From positions 1-64,000 of the forward strand of contig NZ_JAUZEE010000008.1 in NCBI RefSeq assembly GCF_030705305.1: a DNA stretch of 64,000 nt, in the 5' to 3' direction. Within the stretch, counting starts at the first letter, position 1, and the number at the start of each line of letters is the position of its first letter. The position numbers and the translations under genes are program-made. This document shows, piece after piece, positions 41,986 to 50,999 of the stretch. Source of the DNA: Leptothrix discophora (lineage in GTDB: Bacteria; Pseudomonadota; Gammaproteobacteria; Burkholderiales; Burkholderiaceae_C). The notes under the pieces are model-generated. The model ran no database searches and was not told the origin of the DNA. It saw nothing but the letters and a program-made list of their open reading frames with translations.

Positions 41986-42627
41986 TCAGATGCGGTGGGC
42001 GGCGGTCGTCATGACCTTGGCGGCCGCACGCATCAGCCAGCGCACTGGCGGCGGCGGCGGCAGGCCGCCAGCGTCCTGCGCCTCGATGGCGTGACGGGCT
42101 TCGTCGTCGCGCATCTGCGTGACGATGGCCCGCGAGCTGCGGTCCTGCGCCGGCAGCCGGTCCAGGTGGCTCTGCAGGTGCTGTTCGACCTGGCGTTCGG
42201 TCTCGATGACGAAACCCAGGCTGGCGCGACGACCCATGCGTCCGGCGGCCAGCCCGATCGCGAAGGCACCGGCGTACCAGAGCGGGTTCAGCACCGAGGG
42301 CCGCGTGCCCAGCTCGCGCAGGCGTTGCTCGGTCCAGGCCAGGTGGTCGACCTCGTCGGCTGCGGCGGCATCGAAGTGGGCACGCAAGCCCGGATCCGGC
42401 GTCGCCAGGGCCTGGGCGTTGTAGAGCGCCTGCGCGCAGACTTCGCCGACGTGGTTCACGCGCATCAGCGCACCGGCCAGCGCTCGCTCGGTCTCGGTCA
42501 TCGGCGCGTCATCCACACCGTCCACCTGCGGCCGGGGTCGTTGAGCGTGGTGATGACCCCACACTGTGCGCAGTCCGATGTCGACCGTGCCCAGCACGCG
42601 ATCCAGGGTGTCTCTTGTTTGCATCAT
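41986..42627 (-). CDS. coq7: 2-nonaprenyl/octaprenyl-3-methyl-6-methoxy-benzoquinol hydroxylase
   Basis: Di-iron monooxygenase for the last ring hydroxylation of ubiquinone synthesis (COQ7 family). The 213-residue protein shows the iron ligands in [32 protein letters not shown] (E-x-x-H) and [12 protein letters not shown] (E-x-x-H), with a hydrophobic central helix binding the membrane. Start ATG 42627; a second ATG follows directly. It is divergent from the first porin gene. Confidence 0.95.
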   Translation of the reverse strand: MMQTRDTLDRVLGTVDIGLRTVWGHHHAQRPRPQVDGVDDAPMTETERALAGALMRVNHVGEVCAQALYNAQALATPDPGLRAHFDAAAADEVDHLAWTEQRLRELGTRPSVLNPLWYAGAFAIGLAAGRMGRRASLGFVIETERQVEQHLQSHLDRLPAQDRSSRAIVTQMRDDEARHAIEAQDAGGLPPPPPVRWLMRAAAKVMTTAAHRI

Positions 42628-42779
42628 GAATAACTTTATGCGGCGGGTTACATCAGAGCGTCATCTTGCGTGTGCCGCCATCTGGCGGCGCCCGCAGCGT
42701 GATGAAATCGAATGTTGCGGTCGGACAACGCAACGCCCTTCTTGTGGGTAGTACGTCTTGGCAAGGACTTCGGGCGTCT

Positions 42780-42803
42780 GTTGGAATCATGACAACTTCC
42801 AAC
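42780..42803 (+). promoter_or_regulatory. inverted repeat upstream of the first porin
   Basis: GTTGGAA (42780-42786) and TTCCAAC (42797-42803) with a 10-base spacer lie about 90 bp before the porin start, inside the 265-bp gap shared with coq7. Either an operator or a leader hairpin. No clear -35/-10 pair was found for the porin. Confidence 0.35.
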
Positions 42804-42892
42804 ACGGAGGTTGGCCGAAGCGGCGGACGGTAAAGCAGTTCCAGACCTCCTCGCTCGCGGTTCCTCAATCCTGTCCCCCTAGGAGATTCTTG

Positions 42893-43972
42893 ATGAAAAA
42901 GTCCCTGATCGCTCTCGCCGTCCTGAGCGCATTCGCTGGTGTGGCTTCGGCTCAGTCGTCGGTGACCCTGTCGGGCGGCCTGGACGCTGGTCTGCGTCGT
43001 ACGGCGAATGCCACCAGCGTGGGTGGCGCAGCTTCTTCGCGTAACAACATCACGTTCTCGGGCACGGAAGACCTGGGCAATGGCAACAACGTGTTCTTCA
43101 CGTTGAACCACCGCTACAACATCCAGAACGGCACCCAGAACGGCGCGAACAACACGTCGCAAGACGGCAACTCGGGTGACCCGGCTGCCCAGTTCTGGCG
43201 TAACACGTTCGTTGGTTTCAAGAACACCAACGTTGGTGACGTTCGCGTCGGCCGCATGCTGATGCCCCTGCAAGAACTGAACGGTGGTTTCGAGGCTTGG
43301 TACGGTGGAGACACTGTTGCCGCCGTGCACACGGACGGTCGTTCGGCCAACGCTGCCACCTCAGGCCTGCGTACCAACCAGGGCACCTATCTGCGCAGCG
43401 CCAACTTCGGCGGCGTGGTCCTGCACGCTGGCTACGGCCGCAAGGAAGTGTCGCCGACGGCTTCGCCCAACACCACCCAAGACGATACCGTGGCTCCGAA
43501 GGGCTTCGGCGCAACCTTCACCTTCGGTCCCGCGACTCTGGGTGCTGCCACCGACACCAACGGCAACAACAAGAAGTCGGTCGGTCTGTACGGCAAGTAC
43601 AACGCTGGCGTGGCCATCGTCTACGCTCAGTTCGAGCGCAGTGACACCAATGCAACGGCCACGGGCACGAACACCGACAAGGACAAGCGCTTCTCGGTGA
43701 GCGCGGACGTCCCGGTCGGCGCGATTACTTTCAAGGTCGGCTATCGCCAGATGGATCGTGCCGACATCGCTGGCACCAACAAGAAGGTTGGCGCTGGTCT
43801 TGAGTACGCCCTGTCGCCGCGTACCAAGCTGTATACCAACCTGAGCAAGGTGAGTGGTTCGGACGGTGAAGTTGCGAACACTTCCGCTACGACGCTGTCG
43901 ACTGCCCAGACGACCACGGCTGTCAACGGCAAGAAGCTGTCCGCTGACGTGGGCATCTGGCACAAGTTCTGA
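42893..43972 (+). CDS. outer-membrane porin (Gram-negative porin family)
   Basis: General diffusion porin of 359 residues, Burkholderiales Omp32/OpcP type. The signal peptide MKKSLIALAVLSAFAGVASAQ is cut after VASA, and the mature protein starts SSVTLSGGLDAGL. Alternating beta strands run to the C-terminal Phe (VGIWHKF), the outer-membrane insertion signal. AGGAGA precedes the ATG. Codon use looks biased towards fewer codons than in neighbours, as in highly expressed genes. A T-tailed terminator follows. Confidence 0.95.
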   Translation: MKKSLIALAVLSAFAGVASAQSSVTLSGGLDAGLRRTANATSVGGAASSRNNITFSGTEDLGNGNNVFFTLNHRYNIQNGTQNGANNTSQDGNSGDPAAQFWRNTFVGFKNTNVGDVRVGRMLMPLQELNGGFEAWYGGDTVAAVHTDGRSANAATSGLRTNQGTYLRSANFGGVVLHAGYGRKEVSPTASPNTTQDDTVAPKGFGATFTFGPATLGAATDTNGNNKKSVGLYGKYNAGVAIVYAQFERSDTNATATGTNTDKDKRFSVSADVPVGAITFKVGYRQMDRADIAGTNKKVGAGLEYALSPRTKLYTNLSKVSGSDGEVANTSATTLSTAQTTTAVNGKKLSADVGIWHKF

Positions 43973-44012
43973 TCAACCCGTCGATCACGACCTCAGCCTG
44001 AGCTGAACTGGA

Positions 44013-44036
44013 AGCCGCCCCTCGGGGCGGCTTTTT
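44013..44036 (+). terminator. rho-independent terminator after the first porin
   Basis: AGCCGCCC / GGGCGGCT stem with a short CTCG-type loop (44013-44032) and a run of five T (44032-44036). Confidence 0.9.
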
Positions 44037-44108
44037 CATGTCCGGTCGTGTCGCTAGGGAAAGCCTGCGTGTCCGACCGGCAACGCGGGGCCCCCAATCG
44101 CGCTGGCC

Positions 44109-44138
44109 TTGGACAAAATAGAACGGTCGTTCTATTCA
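44109..44138 (+). promoter_or_regulatory. promoter of the second porin with TetR-type operator
   Basis: -35 TTGGAC (44109-44114) and -10 TATTCA (44133-44138) are spaced 18 bp. The spacer is filled by a perfect inverted repeat, AATAGAACG-GT-CGTTCTATT (44117-44136; 9-bp arms, 2-base centre), the form typical of TetR-family operators. A bound repressor would block the polymerase. No TetR gene lies in the window, so the regulator is unlinked. Confidence 0.65.
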
Positions 44139-44154
44139 ACCCTCGGAGACTCGG

Positions 44155-45402
44155 ATGCAGAAGAAGATCCTCGCCCTGACCGCGCTGGCCAGCGCCTGTG
44201 GTGCCGCGATGGCCCAGACGTCGACGTCGACGCTGGAGCTGTATGGCCTGGTCGATGCGGGCCTGAACTACGTCAGCGGGACCCAGGGCGCGAGCACGCG
44301 CCTGGTCAGCGGCATCATGGATGGCTCGCGCCTGGGCGTGCGCGGCAACGAGGACATGGGTGGCGGCTGGCGCGCACTGTTCGTGCTTGAGAACCGGCTC
44401 GAGGTGAACAACGGCACCGTGGGCAACCGGCCGCAATCGGGCTCGCAGCTGCCGGACCGCCTCAGCGCTGCAGCGTCGCTGGGCCTGCCGGGCGCGTTGC
44501 AGACCGCCGTCAGCGGCGTGGCCAGCACCATCGGCAGCCAGGTCGGCGTCAACCTCCGCAACGGGTTCTGGGACCGTCAGGCCTATGTCGGCCTGGTGAC
44601 GCCGGTCGGCGGCATCCTGGCCGGCCGCCAGTACACCCCGGCCTACGAGGTCTTCGCGACTTTCGACGCGACCAAGACCCAGTCCAGCCTGTCGGCCGGC
44701 CAGGTCAGTGCCTTCCCGCCGACGATCGACATCCGCGTCGACAACGCCTTGGCCTACCGCATCCAGCTCGACGGCCTGTCGGCTGCGGCGATGATGACCT
44801 TCGACGGCGCCTCGCCGTCGAACGCCAACCGACTCAAGGCGATCAACGCGATCTACAAGGCGGGGGGCTGGTCGGTCGGAGCCGGCTACAACACCCGCAA
44901 CAACGAGCTGGGCGAATCCAGCCTGAAGTCGGCCGTGTTCGGCGCGACGCTGGCGGCCGGACCGGGCACGCTGTCGGGCATGGTCGGATCGGTCAAGGAC
45001 GACCACCCGACCGGCCTGTCGGCGATCCCGACGGCGCTCATCGCGGGTGGCGCAACGGCGGGTCAGGCCGCGGTGGTGCAGGGCGCGTTCGCGACCGCGC
45101 TGAAGCAGGACTCGCGCGTCTACAACCTCGGCTACACCCTGACCGTCGGCCAACTGACCTCGACGGTCGCGGTCTCCAAGTACGACGACCGGACGACCTT
45201 CGACGCCGACACGACCTCCTTCGGCGTCGCCTGGACGTATGCGCTGTCCAAGCGGACCGACGTGAACCTGGTGCTGACCCGCTTCAACAACAACCCGCTG
45301 GCGCAAGCCGCTCCGGGTGGCGCGGGCTTTCTCGGCGGATTCACGAAGACGGCCGGCACGGACTCGAACAACGTCGCGGTCGGCCTGCGCCACCGCTTCT
45401 GA
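44155..45402 (+). CDS. outer-membrane porin, second copy (longer)
   Basis: Gram-negative porin of 415 residues. The signal peptide MQKKILALTALASACGAAMAQ is followed by TSTSTLELYGLVDAGLNYVSG, the usual first strand; the protein ends in GLRHRF with terminal Phe. It is about 55 residues longer than the first porin and clearly divergent from it, so not a recent duplicate. CGGAGA precedes the ATG. Its promoter carries a TetR-type operator, suggesting induction by a specific compound. Confidence 0.94.
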   Translation: MQKKILALTALASACGAAMAQTSTSTLELYGLVDAGLNYVSGTQGASTRLVSGIMDGSRLGVRGNEDMGGGWRALFVLENRLEVNNGTVGNRPQSGSQLPDRLSAAASLGLPGALQTAVSGVASTIGSQVGVNLRNGFWDRQAYVGLVTPVGGILAGRQYTPAYEVFATFDATKTQSSLSAGQVSAFPPTIDIRVDNALAYRIQLDGLSAAAMMTFDGASPSNANRLKAINAIYKAGGWSVGAGYNTRNNELGESSLKSAVFGATLAAGPGTLSGMVGSVKDDHPTGLSAIPTALIAGGATAGQAAVVQGAFATALKQDSRVYNLGYTLTVGQLTSTVAVSKYDDRTTFDADTTSFGVAWTYALSKRTDVNLVLTRFNNNPLAQAAPGGAGFLGGFTKTAGTDSNNVAVGLRHRF

Positions 45403-45439
45403 TCCCGCGTTCCGGCGGTCGCTGACCGCTGCCTGAACC

Positions 45440-45465
45440 AGGGCCGCCGCGTGCGGCCCTTTTTT
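45440..45465 (+). terminator. rho-independent terminator after the second porin
   Basis: AGGGCCGC / GCGGCCCT stem (45440-45447 / 45453-45460), 5-base loop, six T ending at 45465. Confidence 0.9.
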
Positions 45466-45576
45466 GTGGCCGGCTGTCGACGATTGCGGGTTCTGCCCCG
45501 TTGGCGAGTGCACGCTGCCGGCCCGATGCTCGCGCCCGCTGTCTCCCGAACCGATCTGCACCGAACGCTCCCGTCC

Positions 45577-46386
45577 ATGCGCCCGAACCGCTCTGACCTG
45601 TCCGTCCCTGGCCTCTCGCGACGCAGCTGGCTCGCTGTCTTCGCGGCCACGCTGCTGGCGGGTTGTGCGGTCACGCCGGGCTCGCCGGGTGCGCTGGGCG
45701 TGCCGGTCACGTCCGGCGTGTCGACGCCGACCGACGGTGCCGCGTGGGCCGCCGGCTTCGGTCCGGACTGGCAGGGCGTGCCGCTGCCCGGCAAGCGTCA
45801 CACGAACTACAGCCCCGCCAGCGACGCCGGCCGGGCCTGCGTTCATGCGGCGGCCGACCGGTCGGCCAGCATGTGGCGGCGCAAGGTCCACATCGCACCG
45901 GCCGAACTGGGCCAACTGCGCTTCAGCTGGAAGGTGCCGGGCCTGATCCCGGAGGCCGACCTGAGCGACCGCGATGCCGAGGACGCGCCGGTGCGCATCG
46001 TGCTGGCCTTCGACGGCGACCATGCCCGTCTGGGCATGCGCGACCGCATGCTGTTCGAGCTGGCCGAGACCCTGACCGGCGAGCGCCCACCCTATGCGAC
46101 GCTGATGTACGTGTGGGACAACCGTGCGCCGGTCGACAGCGTGATCCACGCCGCCCGCACCGACCGCGTGCGCAAGCTGGTGCTGGAGTCCGGCCCGTCG
46201 CGCCTGAGCCGCTGGCTGGACTACCAGCGCGACGTCGCCGCCGACTTCCGCCGCCTCTATGGCGAGGAGCCGGGTGCCCTGATCGGCGTGGCCATCATGA
46301 CCGACGCCGACAACACGCAGAGCCGCAGCGAGGCCTTCTATGGCCCGATCCGGCTGACCGGCGCGGACGGCCGGCCGCTGTTCTGA
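45577..46386 (+). CDS. DUF3047 lipoprotein
   Basis: A 269-residue lipoprotein: a twin-Arg-containing n-region (SRRSWLAVF), hydrophobic stretch and lipobox LAGC ending at C30. The rest matches DUF3047, with LRFSWKVPGLIPEADLSDRDAEDAPVRI-type sequence and the C-terminal IGVAIMTDADNTQSRSEAFYG. The fold looks like a carbohydrate-binding or jelly-roll domain; function unknown. It is convergent with lysA (16 bp between stops). Confidence 0.8.
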   Translation: MRPNRSDLSVPGLSRRSWLAVFAATLLAGCAVTPGSPGALGVPVTSGVSTPTDGAAWAAGFGPDWQGVPLPGKRHTNYSPASDAGRACVHAAADRSASMWRRKVHIAPAELGQLRFSWKVPGLIPEADLSDRDAEDAPVRIVLAFDGDHARLGMRDRMLFELAETLTGERPPYATLMYVWDNRAPVDSVIHAARTDRVRKLVLESGPSRLSRWLDYQRDVAADFRRLYGEEPGALIGVAIMTDADNTQSRSEAFYGPIRLTGADGRPLF

Positions 46387-46402
46387 CGAGCCTGGCGGGC
46401 CG

Positions 46403-47677
46403 TCAGTCCCGCAGCAGGCGCTCGCCGGCGAACTGCTGCACGGCGGTCTCGCGTTCGCGGACCAGATCGGCACGCGCGCCACGCACCAGCACCTCGGCGG
46501 CGCGGCCGCGGGTGTTGTAGTTGCTCGCCATCGACATGCCGTAGGCGCCGGCCGAGACGATCGCCAGCGTGTCGCCCGGCTGAACCGCCAGCGCGCGGTC
46601 GCGGCCCAGCCAGTCGCCCGATTCGCACACCGGCCCGACGACGTCCCAGGTCGTCGCCTCGGTGTCGGCCCGCTCGACGCAGGGCACGATGCCCATCCAG
46701 GCCTCGTACATGGCCGGACGCATCAGGTCATTCATGGCGGCGTCGACGATGCAGAAGTTCTTGGTCTCGCCGGGCTTGAGGTACAGCACCTCGGTCAGCA
46801 GCACGCCGGCATTGCCGACCAGCGAACGGCCCGGTTCGAACACCAGCTCGCGATGGCCGTGGCCGCGTGCGTCGATGCGCGCCAGCAGCGCGGCCAGCAG
46901 CGCATCGGCAGCCGGTGGCGTCTCGTCGGTGTAGGTGATGCCCAGGCCACCACCGAGGTCCAGGTGGTGGATGGGGATGCCGGCGGCCTCGATCGCCTCG
47001 ACCAGGTCCAGCACGCGGTCGAGCGCATCCAGGAAAGGCGCGACCTCCGTCAGCTGCGAGCCGATGTGGCAGTCGATGCCGCGCACCGCCAGGCCCGGTA
47101 GCGAGGCGGCGTGGCGGTAGACCTCGACCGCGCTCTGGTGCGCGATGCCGAACTTGTTGCCCTTCAGGCCGGTGGAGATGTAGGGATGGGTGCCGGCGTC
47201 GACGTCCGGGTTGACGCGCAAGCTGACCGGTGCGACGCGGCCCAGCGAGACGGCCACCTCCGACAGCGCGTCCAGCTCGGGCTCGCTCTCGACGTTGAAG
47301 CAGCGCACGCCGGCTTCGAGCGCCAGCTTCATCTCGGCGCGGGTCTTGCCGACGCCCGAGAACACGACCTTGCCGACGTCGCCACCGGCCGCGATCACGC
47401 GCTGCAGCTCGCCGCCGGAGACGATGTCGAAGCCGCATCCGGCGCGTGCGAAGGTTTGCAGCACGGCCAGGTTGGCGTTGGCCTTCATCGCGTAGCAGAC
47501 CAGGTGCGGGCGACCCGCCAGGCCGCGCTGGTAGCTGGCCAGCGCGCCCAGCATCGCGGCCTGCGAATAGACGTACAGCGGCGTGCCGAACTCGCGGGCG
47601 AGGGCGTCGAGCGCGACGTCCTCGAGCTGCAGTCGGCCGTCGCGACGGGACAGGTAGGGGGCGCCGGGGAGGGTCAT
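46403..47677 (-). CDS. lysA: diaminopimelate decarboxylase
   Basis: PLP enzyme for the last step of lysine synthesis. The 424-residue protein has the PLP lysine K65 in CYAMKANAN, the phosphate-binding DLGGGLGITY, FEPGRSLVG and the second-subunit active-site Cys in CESGDWLG. ATG 47677 overlaps the stop of lptM by four bases, a conserved arrangement. Confidence 0.97.
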   Translation of the reverse strand: MTLPGAPYLSRRDGRLQLEDVALDALAREFGTPLYVYSQAAMLGALASYQRGLAGRPHLVCYAMKANANLAVLQTFARAGCGFDIVSGGELQRVIAAGGDVGKVVFSGVGKTRAEMKLALEAGVRCFNVESEPELDALSEVAVSLGRVAPVSLRVNPDVDAGTHPYISTGLKGNKFGIAHQSAVEVYRHAASLPGLAVRGIDCHIGSQLTEVAPFLDALDRVLDLVEAIEAAGIPIHHLDLGGGLGITYTDETPPAADALLAALLARIDARGHGHRELVFEPGRSLVGNAGVLLTEVLYLKPGETKNFCIVDAAMNDLMRPAMYEAWMGIVPCVERADTEATTWDVVGPVCESGDWLGRDRALAVQPGDTLAIVSAGAYGMSMASNYNTRGRAAEVLVRGARADLVRERETAVQQFAGERLLRD

Positions 47678-47919
47678 GGTGCGGAGCGGGGAGCGGAGGA
47701 GCGGGTGGGGGCGGCGGCGGGCGCCGAGGCGGCGGCTGCCGATGCGGCCGATGCCGCCGTGACGTCGGCTGGCCGCTGCAGGGGGCCTTTCTGGCCGCAG
47801 CCCGCGAGCAGCGACAGGCACGTCACGGGCAACGACAGCACGACGGCGAGGGTCAGCCTCGAGGGCTGAGTCCAGCCCCGGAACCCCGGCGCTAAACTCG
47901 TTTGACGTCTTGAAAACAT
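47674..47919 (-). CDS. lptM: LPS translocon maturation chaperone LptM
   Basis: Small lipoprotein (YifL family) of about 81 residues that helps the LptD/E outer-membrane LPS translocon mature. The lipobox is LLAGC with Cys at about 41, directly followed by the invariant GQKGPL; the tail is Ala/Ser/Pro-rich. ATG 47919 gives a rather long n-region, so a later start is possible. Only 19 bp separate this start from that of cyaY on the other strand. Confidence 0.88.
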   Translation of the reverse strand: MFSRRQTSLAPGFRGWTQPSRLTLAVVLSLPVTCLSLLAGCGQKGPLQRPADVTAASAASAAAASAPAAAPTRSSAPRSAP

Positions 47920-47938
47920 CACCGGAATTCTACCGACC

Positions 47939-48304
47939 ATGACCCTGCTGACCGTCCCCGCCGCCACGCCACTGAGCGATGCCGACTACCGCAGCCGATC
48001 GGGCGCGGTGCTCGCGGCGATCGAGGGCTGCGTCGATCGCTGGCTGGACGAGGACGTGGTCGACATCGATGCGCACCGCACCGGTGGCCTGCTCGAACTC
48101 AGCATGCCGGGCGGCAGCAAGCTGATCATCAACACGCAGCCGCCGCTGCAGGAAATCTGGCTGGCGGCACGTGCCGGCGGCTACCACTTCCGCCACGTCG
48201 ACGGCCGCTGGCTCGACACCCGCAGCGGCGCCGAATTCTTCGAGCTGCTGTCGATCCAGGCCAGCGCGCAGGCCGGCAAGGCGCTGCGCTTCGAGCCGGC
48301 CTGA
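47939..48304 (+). CDS. cyaY: iron donor protein CyaY (frataxin)
   Basis: Bacterial frataxin of 121 residues, an iron-binding modulator of iron-sulfur cluster assembly. The acidic helix-1 region (CVDRWLDEDVVDIDAHRTGG) and the sheet stretch KLIINTQPPLQEIWLAARAGGYHF are diagnostic. Start ATG 47939. It is divergent from lptM-lysA and convergent with mrcA. Confidence 0.95.
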   Translation: MTLLTVPAATPLSDADYRSRSGAVLAAIEGCVDRWLDEDVVDIDAHRTGGLLELSMPGGSKLIINTQPPLQEIWLAARAGGYHFRHVDGRWLDTRSGAEFFELLSIQASAQAGKALRFEPA

Positions 48305-48322
48305 GCCGTACGGGGCGGAGCC

Positions 48323-48352
48323 GGGCCGCCCCAGGCCGACGGCCCCCGGAGC
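48323..48352. repeat. GGGCCGCCCCA-type intergenic repeat (copy 3)
   Basis: GGGCCGCCCCAGGCCGACGG CCCCCGGAGC fills the space between the convergent cyaY and mrcA stops and shares its 5' module with the elements at 26325 and 27655. Short and GC-rich; it may end transcripts from both sides. Confidence 0.45.
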
Positions 48353-50716
48353 TCAATTCCTGAACAGGTCCAGGATGCTGCGGCGCTCTTCGGAGGCGGC
48401 CGGGGCGGCGCTGTTCGGGTTGTCCTCGATCCGGCTGACCGTGGCGCCGTTCTCTTCGTAGGCCCAGTCGCCATTGAACTGGACCAGGCCGGGCACCGGC
48501 GCGATCTCGTTGACCGGCACGTTGCGCAGCGCGTAGGACATGTAGTCGATCCAGGCCGGTAGCGCCAGGCCGCCACCGGTCTCGCGGTCACCGAGCTTGC
48601 GCGGCTGGTCGTAGCCGATCCAGACCACCGCCACCAGGCCCGGCTGGTAGCCCGCGAACCAGGCATCGTTGGAATCGTTGGTCGTGCCGGTCTTGCCGTA
48701 CAGGTCGGCTCGCTTGAGCGTGGCCTGGGCCCGCGCCGCCGTGCCGCTGCGCGTGACCTCCTGCAGCAGGCTGCTCATCATGAAGGCATTGCGGGCGTCG
48801 ATGGCGCGCATCGATTCGTCCAGCGGCACCGGCTGGGTCTGGCTCAGGACCTTGCCGCGCGCGTCGGTGATGCGGTTGATCAGCATGGGCGCGACCCGGT
48901 AGCCGCCGTTGGCGAAGACCGAGTAACCCGTGGCCATCTGCAGCGGCGTGACGGTGCCCGAGCCCAGCGCCATCGTCAGGTAGGCCGGGTGCTTGTCGGC
49001 CTCGAAGCCGAAGCGGCCGATCCACTGTTGCGCATAGTCCGGACCGATGTGCTGCAGCACCCGGATCGAGACCATGTTCTTGGACTTGGCCAGGGCCTTG
49101 CGCAGCGGCAGCGGACCTTCGAAGGTGCCGTCGTAGTTCTTCGGCTCCCAGGGCTGGCTGCCGGTGGCGTCGGCGCCGAAGAACAGCGGCGCGTCGTCCA
49201 CGATGGTCGACGGGCCGATGCCCTTCTCCAGCGCCGCCGAGTAGATGAAGGGCTTGAAGCTGGAGCCGGGCTGTCGCCAGGCCTGCGTGACGTGGTTGAA
49301 CTTGTTCTTGAGGTAGTCGAAGCCGCCGACCATCGCGCGGATCTCGCCCGTGTTCGGGTCGACCGAGACGAAGGCGCCTTCGACCTGCGGCAACTGGCCG
49401 ATCGACCAGGCCTTCCTGGCGTCCTGCATGACCCGGATCACCGCACCGGGCCGGATCTGCACCTGCGGCTGCGCGTTGCTGCCGAGCGCGCTGGAGACGT
49501 TGCGCAGGCCTTCGCCGGTGATCTCGATGGCGTCGCCGGTCTGCAGCATCGCGACGACCTTCTTCGGGCTCGCCTCGGTCACCACGGCGGCGCGCAGGTC
49601 GTCGTTGTCGGGATGGTCTTCCAGGGCCTCGGCCACGCGGGTGTCGAGCACGCGCTTGTCGGCCGGCAGGTCGATCGTGCCCTCCGGGCCGCGGTAGGCC
49701 TTGCGGCGCTCGAAGTCGAGGATGGTCCGGCGCAGCGCCTTGTAGGCCGCGTTCTGGTCACCGGCCCGGATCGACAGGTAGACGTTCAGTCCGCGGGTGT
49801 AGGCGTCGTCACCGTACTGGGCGTGGACCAGCTGGCGGGCCGCCTCGGTGACGTACTCGGCATGCGTGGCGTCGTCGCGCGGGGCGCGGTAGCGCAGCGC
49901 CTGGGCCAGGGCCTGTTCACGCTGCGCGTCGCTGATGTAGCCGTTCTCGCGCATGCGCTCGATGATGTAGCGCTGACGCTGCTCGGCGCGCTGGCGGTTG
50001 CTCAGCGGGTTGTAGGCCGAGGGCGCCTTGGGCAGGCCGGCCAGCATCGCCGCCTCGGCGATCGTCACGTCCTTGAGCGGCTTGCCGAAGTAGATCTCGC
50101 TGGCCGCCGCGAAGCCGTAGGCGCGGTGTCCCAGGTAGATCTGGTTCATGTAGACCTCGAGGATCTGGCGCTTGCTGAGCGCCGCCTCGATCTTGAAGGA
50201 CAGCAGGATCTCGTAGATCTTGCGCGTCAGCGTCTTCTCGGTCGACAGGTAGAAGTTGCGCGCGACCTGCATCGTGATGGTCGAGGCGCCCTGGCTGCGG
50301 ACCTCGCGCAGGTTGCCGATCGCCGCCCGCAGCGCGCCGCGCCAGTCGATGCCGCCGTGCTCGTAGAAGCGCGAGTCCTCGATGGCCAGCACCGCGTCCT
50401 GCATCACCTTGGGGATCTCGTCGATCGTCAGGTAGCTGCGGCGCTCCTCGCCGAACTCGCCCAGCAGCGTGCCTTCGACCGAGTAGATCCGCATCGGCAG
50501 CTTGGGCCGGTAGTCGACCAGGCTGCGGATCTCGGGCAGGTTGGGGTAGGCCGTGGCCAGCGCGATGCCCAGCAGCATGGCCACGGCGAGCGCACCACCG
50601 CCGATCAGGCCGATCGTCCAGGCCAGCACACGCAGCAGCAGTCCGCGGGGCGGGTGACGACGCGGGCTCGCCGGCGGTTCGGAGGCGGGCGACGAGGCGG
50701 GCGAGGAATCGCTCAT
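48353..50716 (-). CDS. mrcA: penicillin-binding protein 1A
   Basis: Bifunctional peptidoglycan synthase of 787 residues. After a Pro/Ser-rich cytoplasmic tail and one membrane segment (about 28-52) comes the GT51 glycosyltransferase domain (EDSRFYEHGGIDW, GASTITMQVARNF, KILLSFK-type KIYEILLSFKIE), an OB-like insert, and the transpeptidase with SSFK (PGSSFKPFIYSAALE), SKN (KSKNMVSIR) and KTGTT (LYGKTGTTND). All active-site motifs are intact. It is divergent from pilMNOPQ, as in most betaproteobacteria. Confidence 0.97.
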   Translation of the reverse strand: MSDSSPASSPASEPPASPRRHPPRGLLLRVLAWTIGLIGGGALAVAMLLGIALATAYPNLPEIRSLVDYRPKLPMRIYSVEGTLLGEFGEERRSYLTIDEIPKVMQDAVLAIEDSRFYEHGGIDWRGALRAAIGNLREVRSQGASTITMQVARNFYLSTEKTLTRKIYEILLSFKIEAALSKRQILEVYMNQIYLGHRAYGFAAASEIYFGKPLKDVTIAEAAMLAGLPKAPSAYNPLSNRQRAEQRQRYIIERMRENGYISDAQREQALAQALRYRAPRDDATHAEYVTEAARQLVHAQYGDDAYTRGLNVYLSIRAGDQNAAYKALRRTILDFERRKAYRGPEGTIDLPADKRVLDTRVAEALEDHPDNDDLRAAVVTEASPKKVVAMLQTGDAIEITGEGLRNVSSALGSNAQPQVQIRPGAVIRVMQDARKAWSIGQLPQVEGAFVSVDPNTGEIRAMVGGFDYLKNKFNHVTQAWRQPGSSFKPFIYSAALEKGIGPSTIVDDAPLFFGADATGSQPWEPKNYDGTFEGPLPLRKALAKSKNMVSIRVLQHIGPDYAQQWIGRFGFEADKHPAYLTMALGSGTVTPLQMATGYSVFANGGYRVAPMLINRITDARGKVLSQTQPVPLDESMRAIDARNAFMMSSLLQEVTRSGTAARAQATLKRADLYGKTGTTNDSNDAWFAGYQPGLVAVVWIGYDQPRKLGDRETGGGLALPAWIDYMSYALRNVPVNEIAPVPGLVQFNGDWAYEENGATVSRIEDNPNSAAPAASEERRSILDLFRN

Positions 50717-50757
50717 GGAGGCGCCCCGGAAGGGGGCTCGACTGGCAGGGGAGCGCG

Positions 50758-50763
50758 ATTATA
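50758..50763 (-). promoter_or_regulatory. consensus -10 box of mrcA
   Basis: TATAAT on the minus strand, about 42 bp before the mrcA start; the predicted transcript starts near 50751. The -35 is poor (TCATTT at about 18 bp). Confidence 0.55.
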
Positions 50764-50930
50764 GGAAGCGGGAAACACCTGAAATGACCGAGTCCGGATA
50801 CGCTCGTCCGGCGCGGTTGCCAGGTCCGGACGTGACAATCCGCACGCTGCTTGGGGTGCCTCCGCTTCGTCGGTACGGCGCAACTCAGGTGAGACCCGGA
50901 ATCCGGAAAAATCTTTGTGCGTCAACTACT

Positions 50931-50959
50931 TTGTTGCTAGCATTGAAGTAAGTTATTAA
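50931..50959 (+). promoter_or_regulatory. candidate promoter of the pil operon
   Basis: TTGTTG (50931-50936), 17-bp spacer, TATTAA (50954-50959) in an unusually AT-rich patch about 40 bp before the pilM start. Confidence 0.45.
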
Positions 50960-50999
50960 CAGTCCGCCACAGGTGGATGTGCCGTCATTGGGGAAGCGC

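Noticed and set aside
42893-45402. The two porins as a recent tandem duplication
   Set aside because: They differ in length by about 55 residues, share only family-level sequence, and have separate promoters and terminators.
43993-46482. Very long open frames on the strand opposite to real genes (for example here, and at 53893-56049, 29140-31647 and 24614-26290)
   Set aside because: In GC-rich DNA the opposite strand stays open by codon bias; these lack family motifs, are rich in Arg/His/Gln/Asp, and run against well-identified genes.
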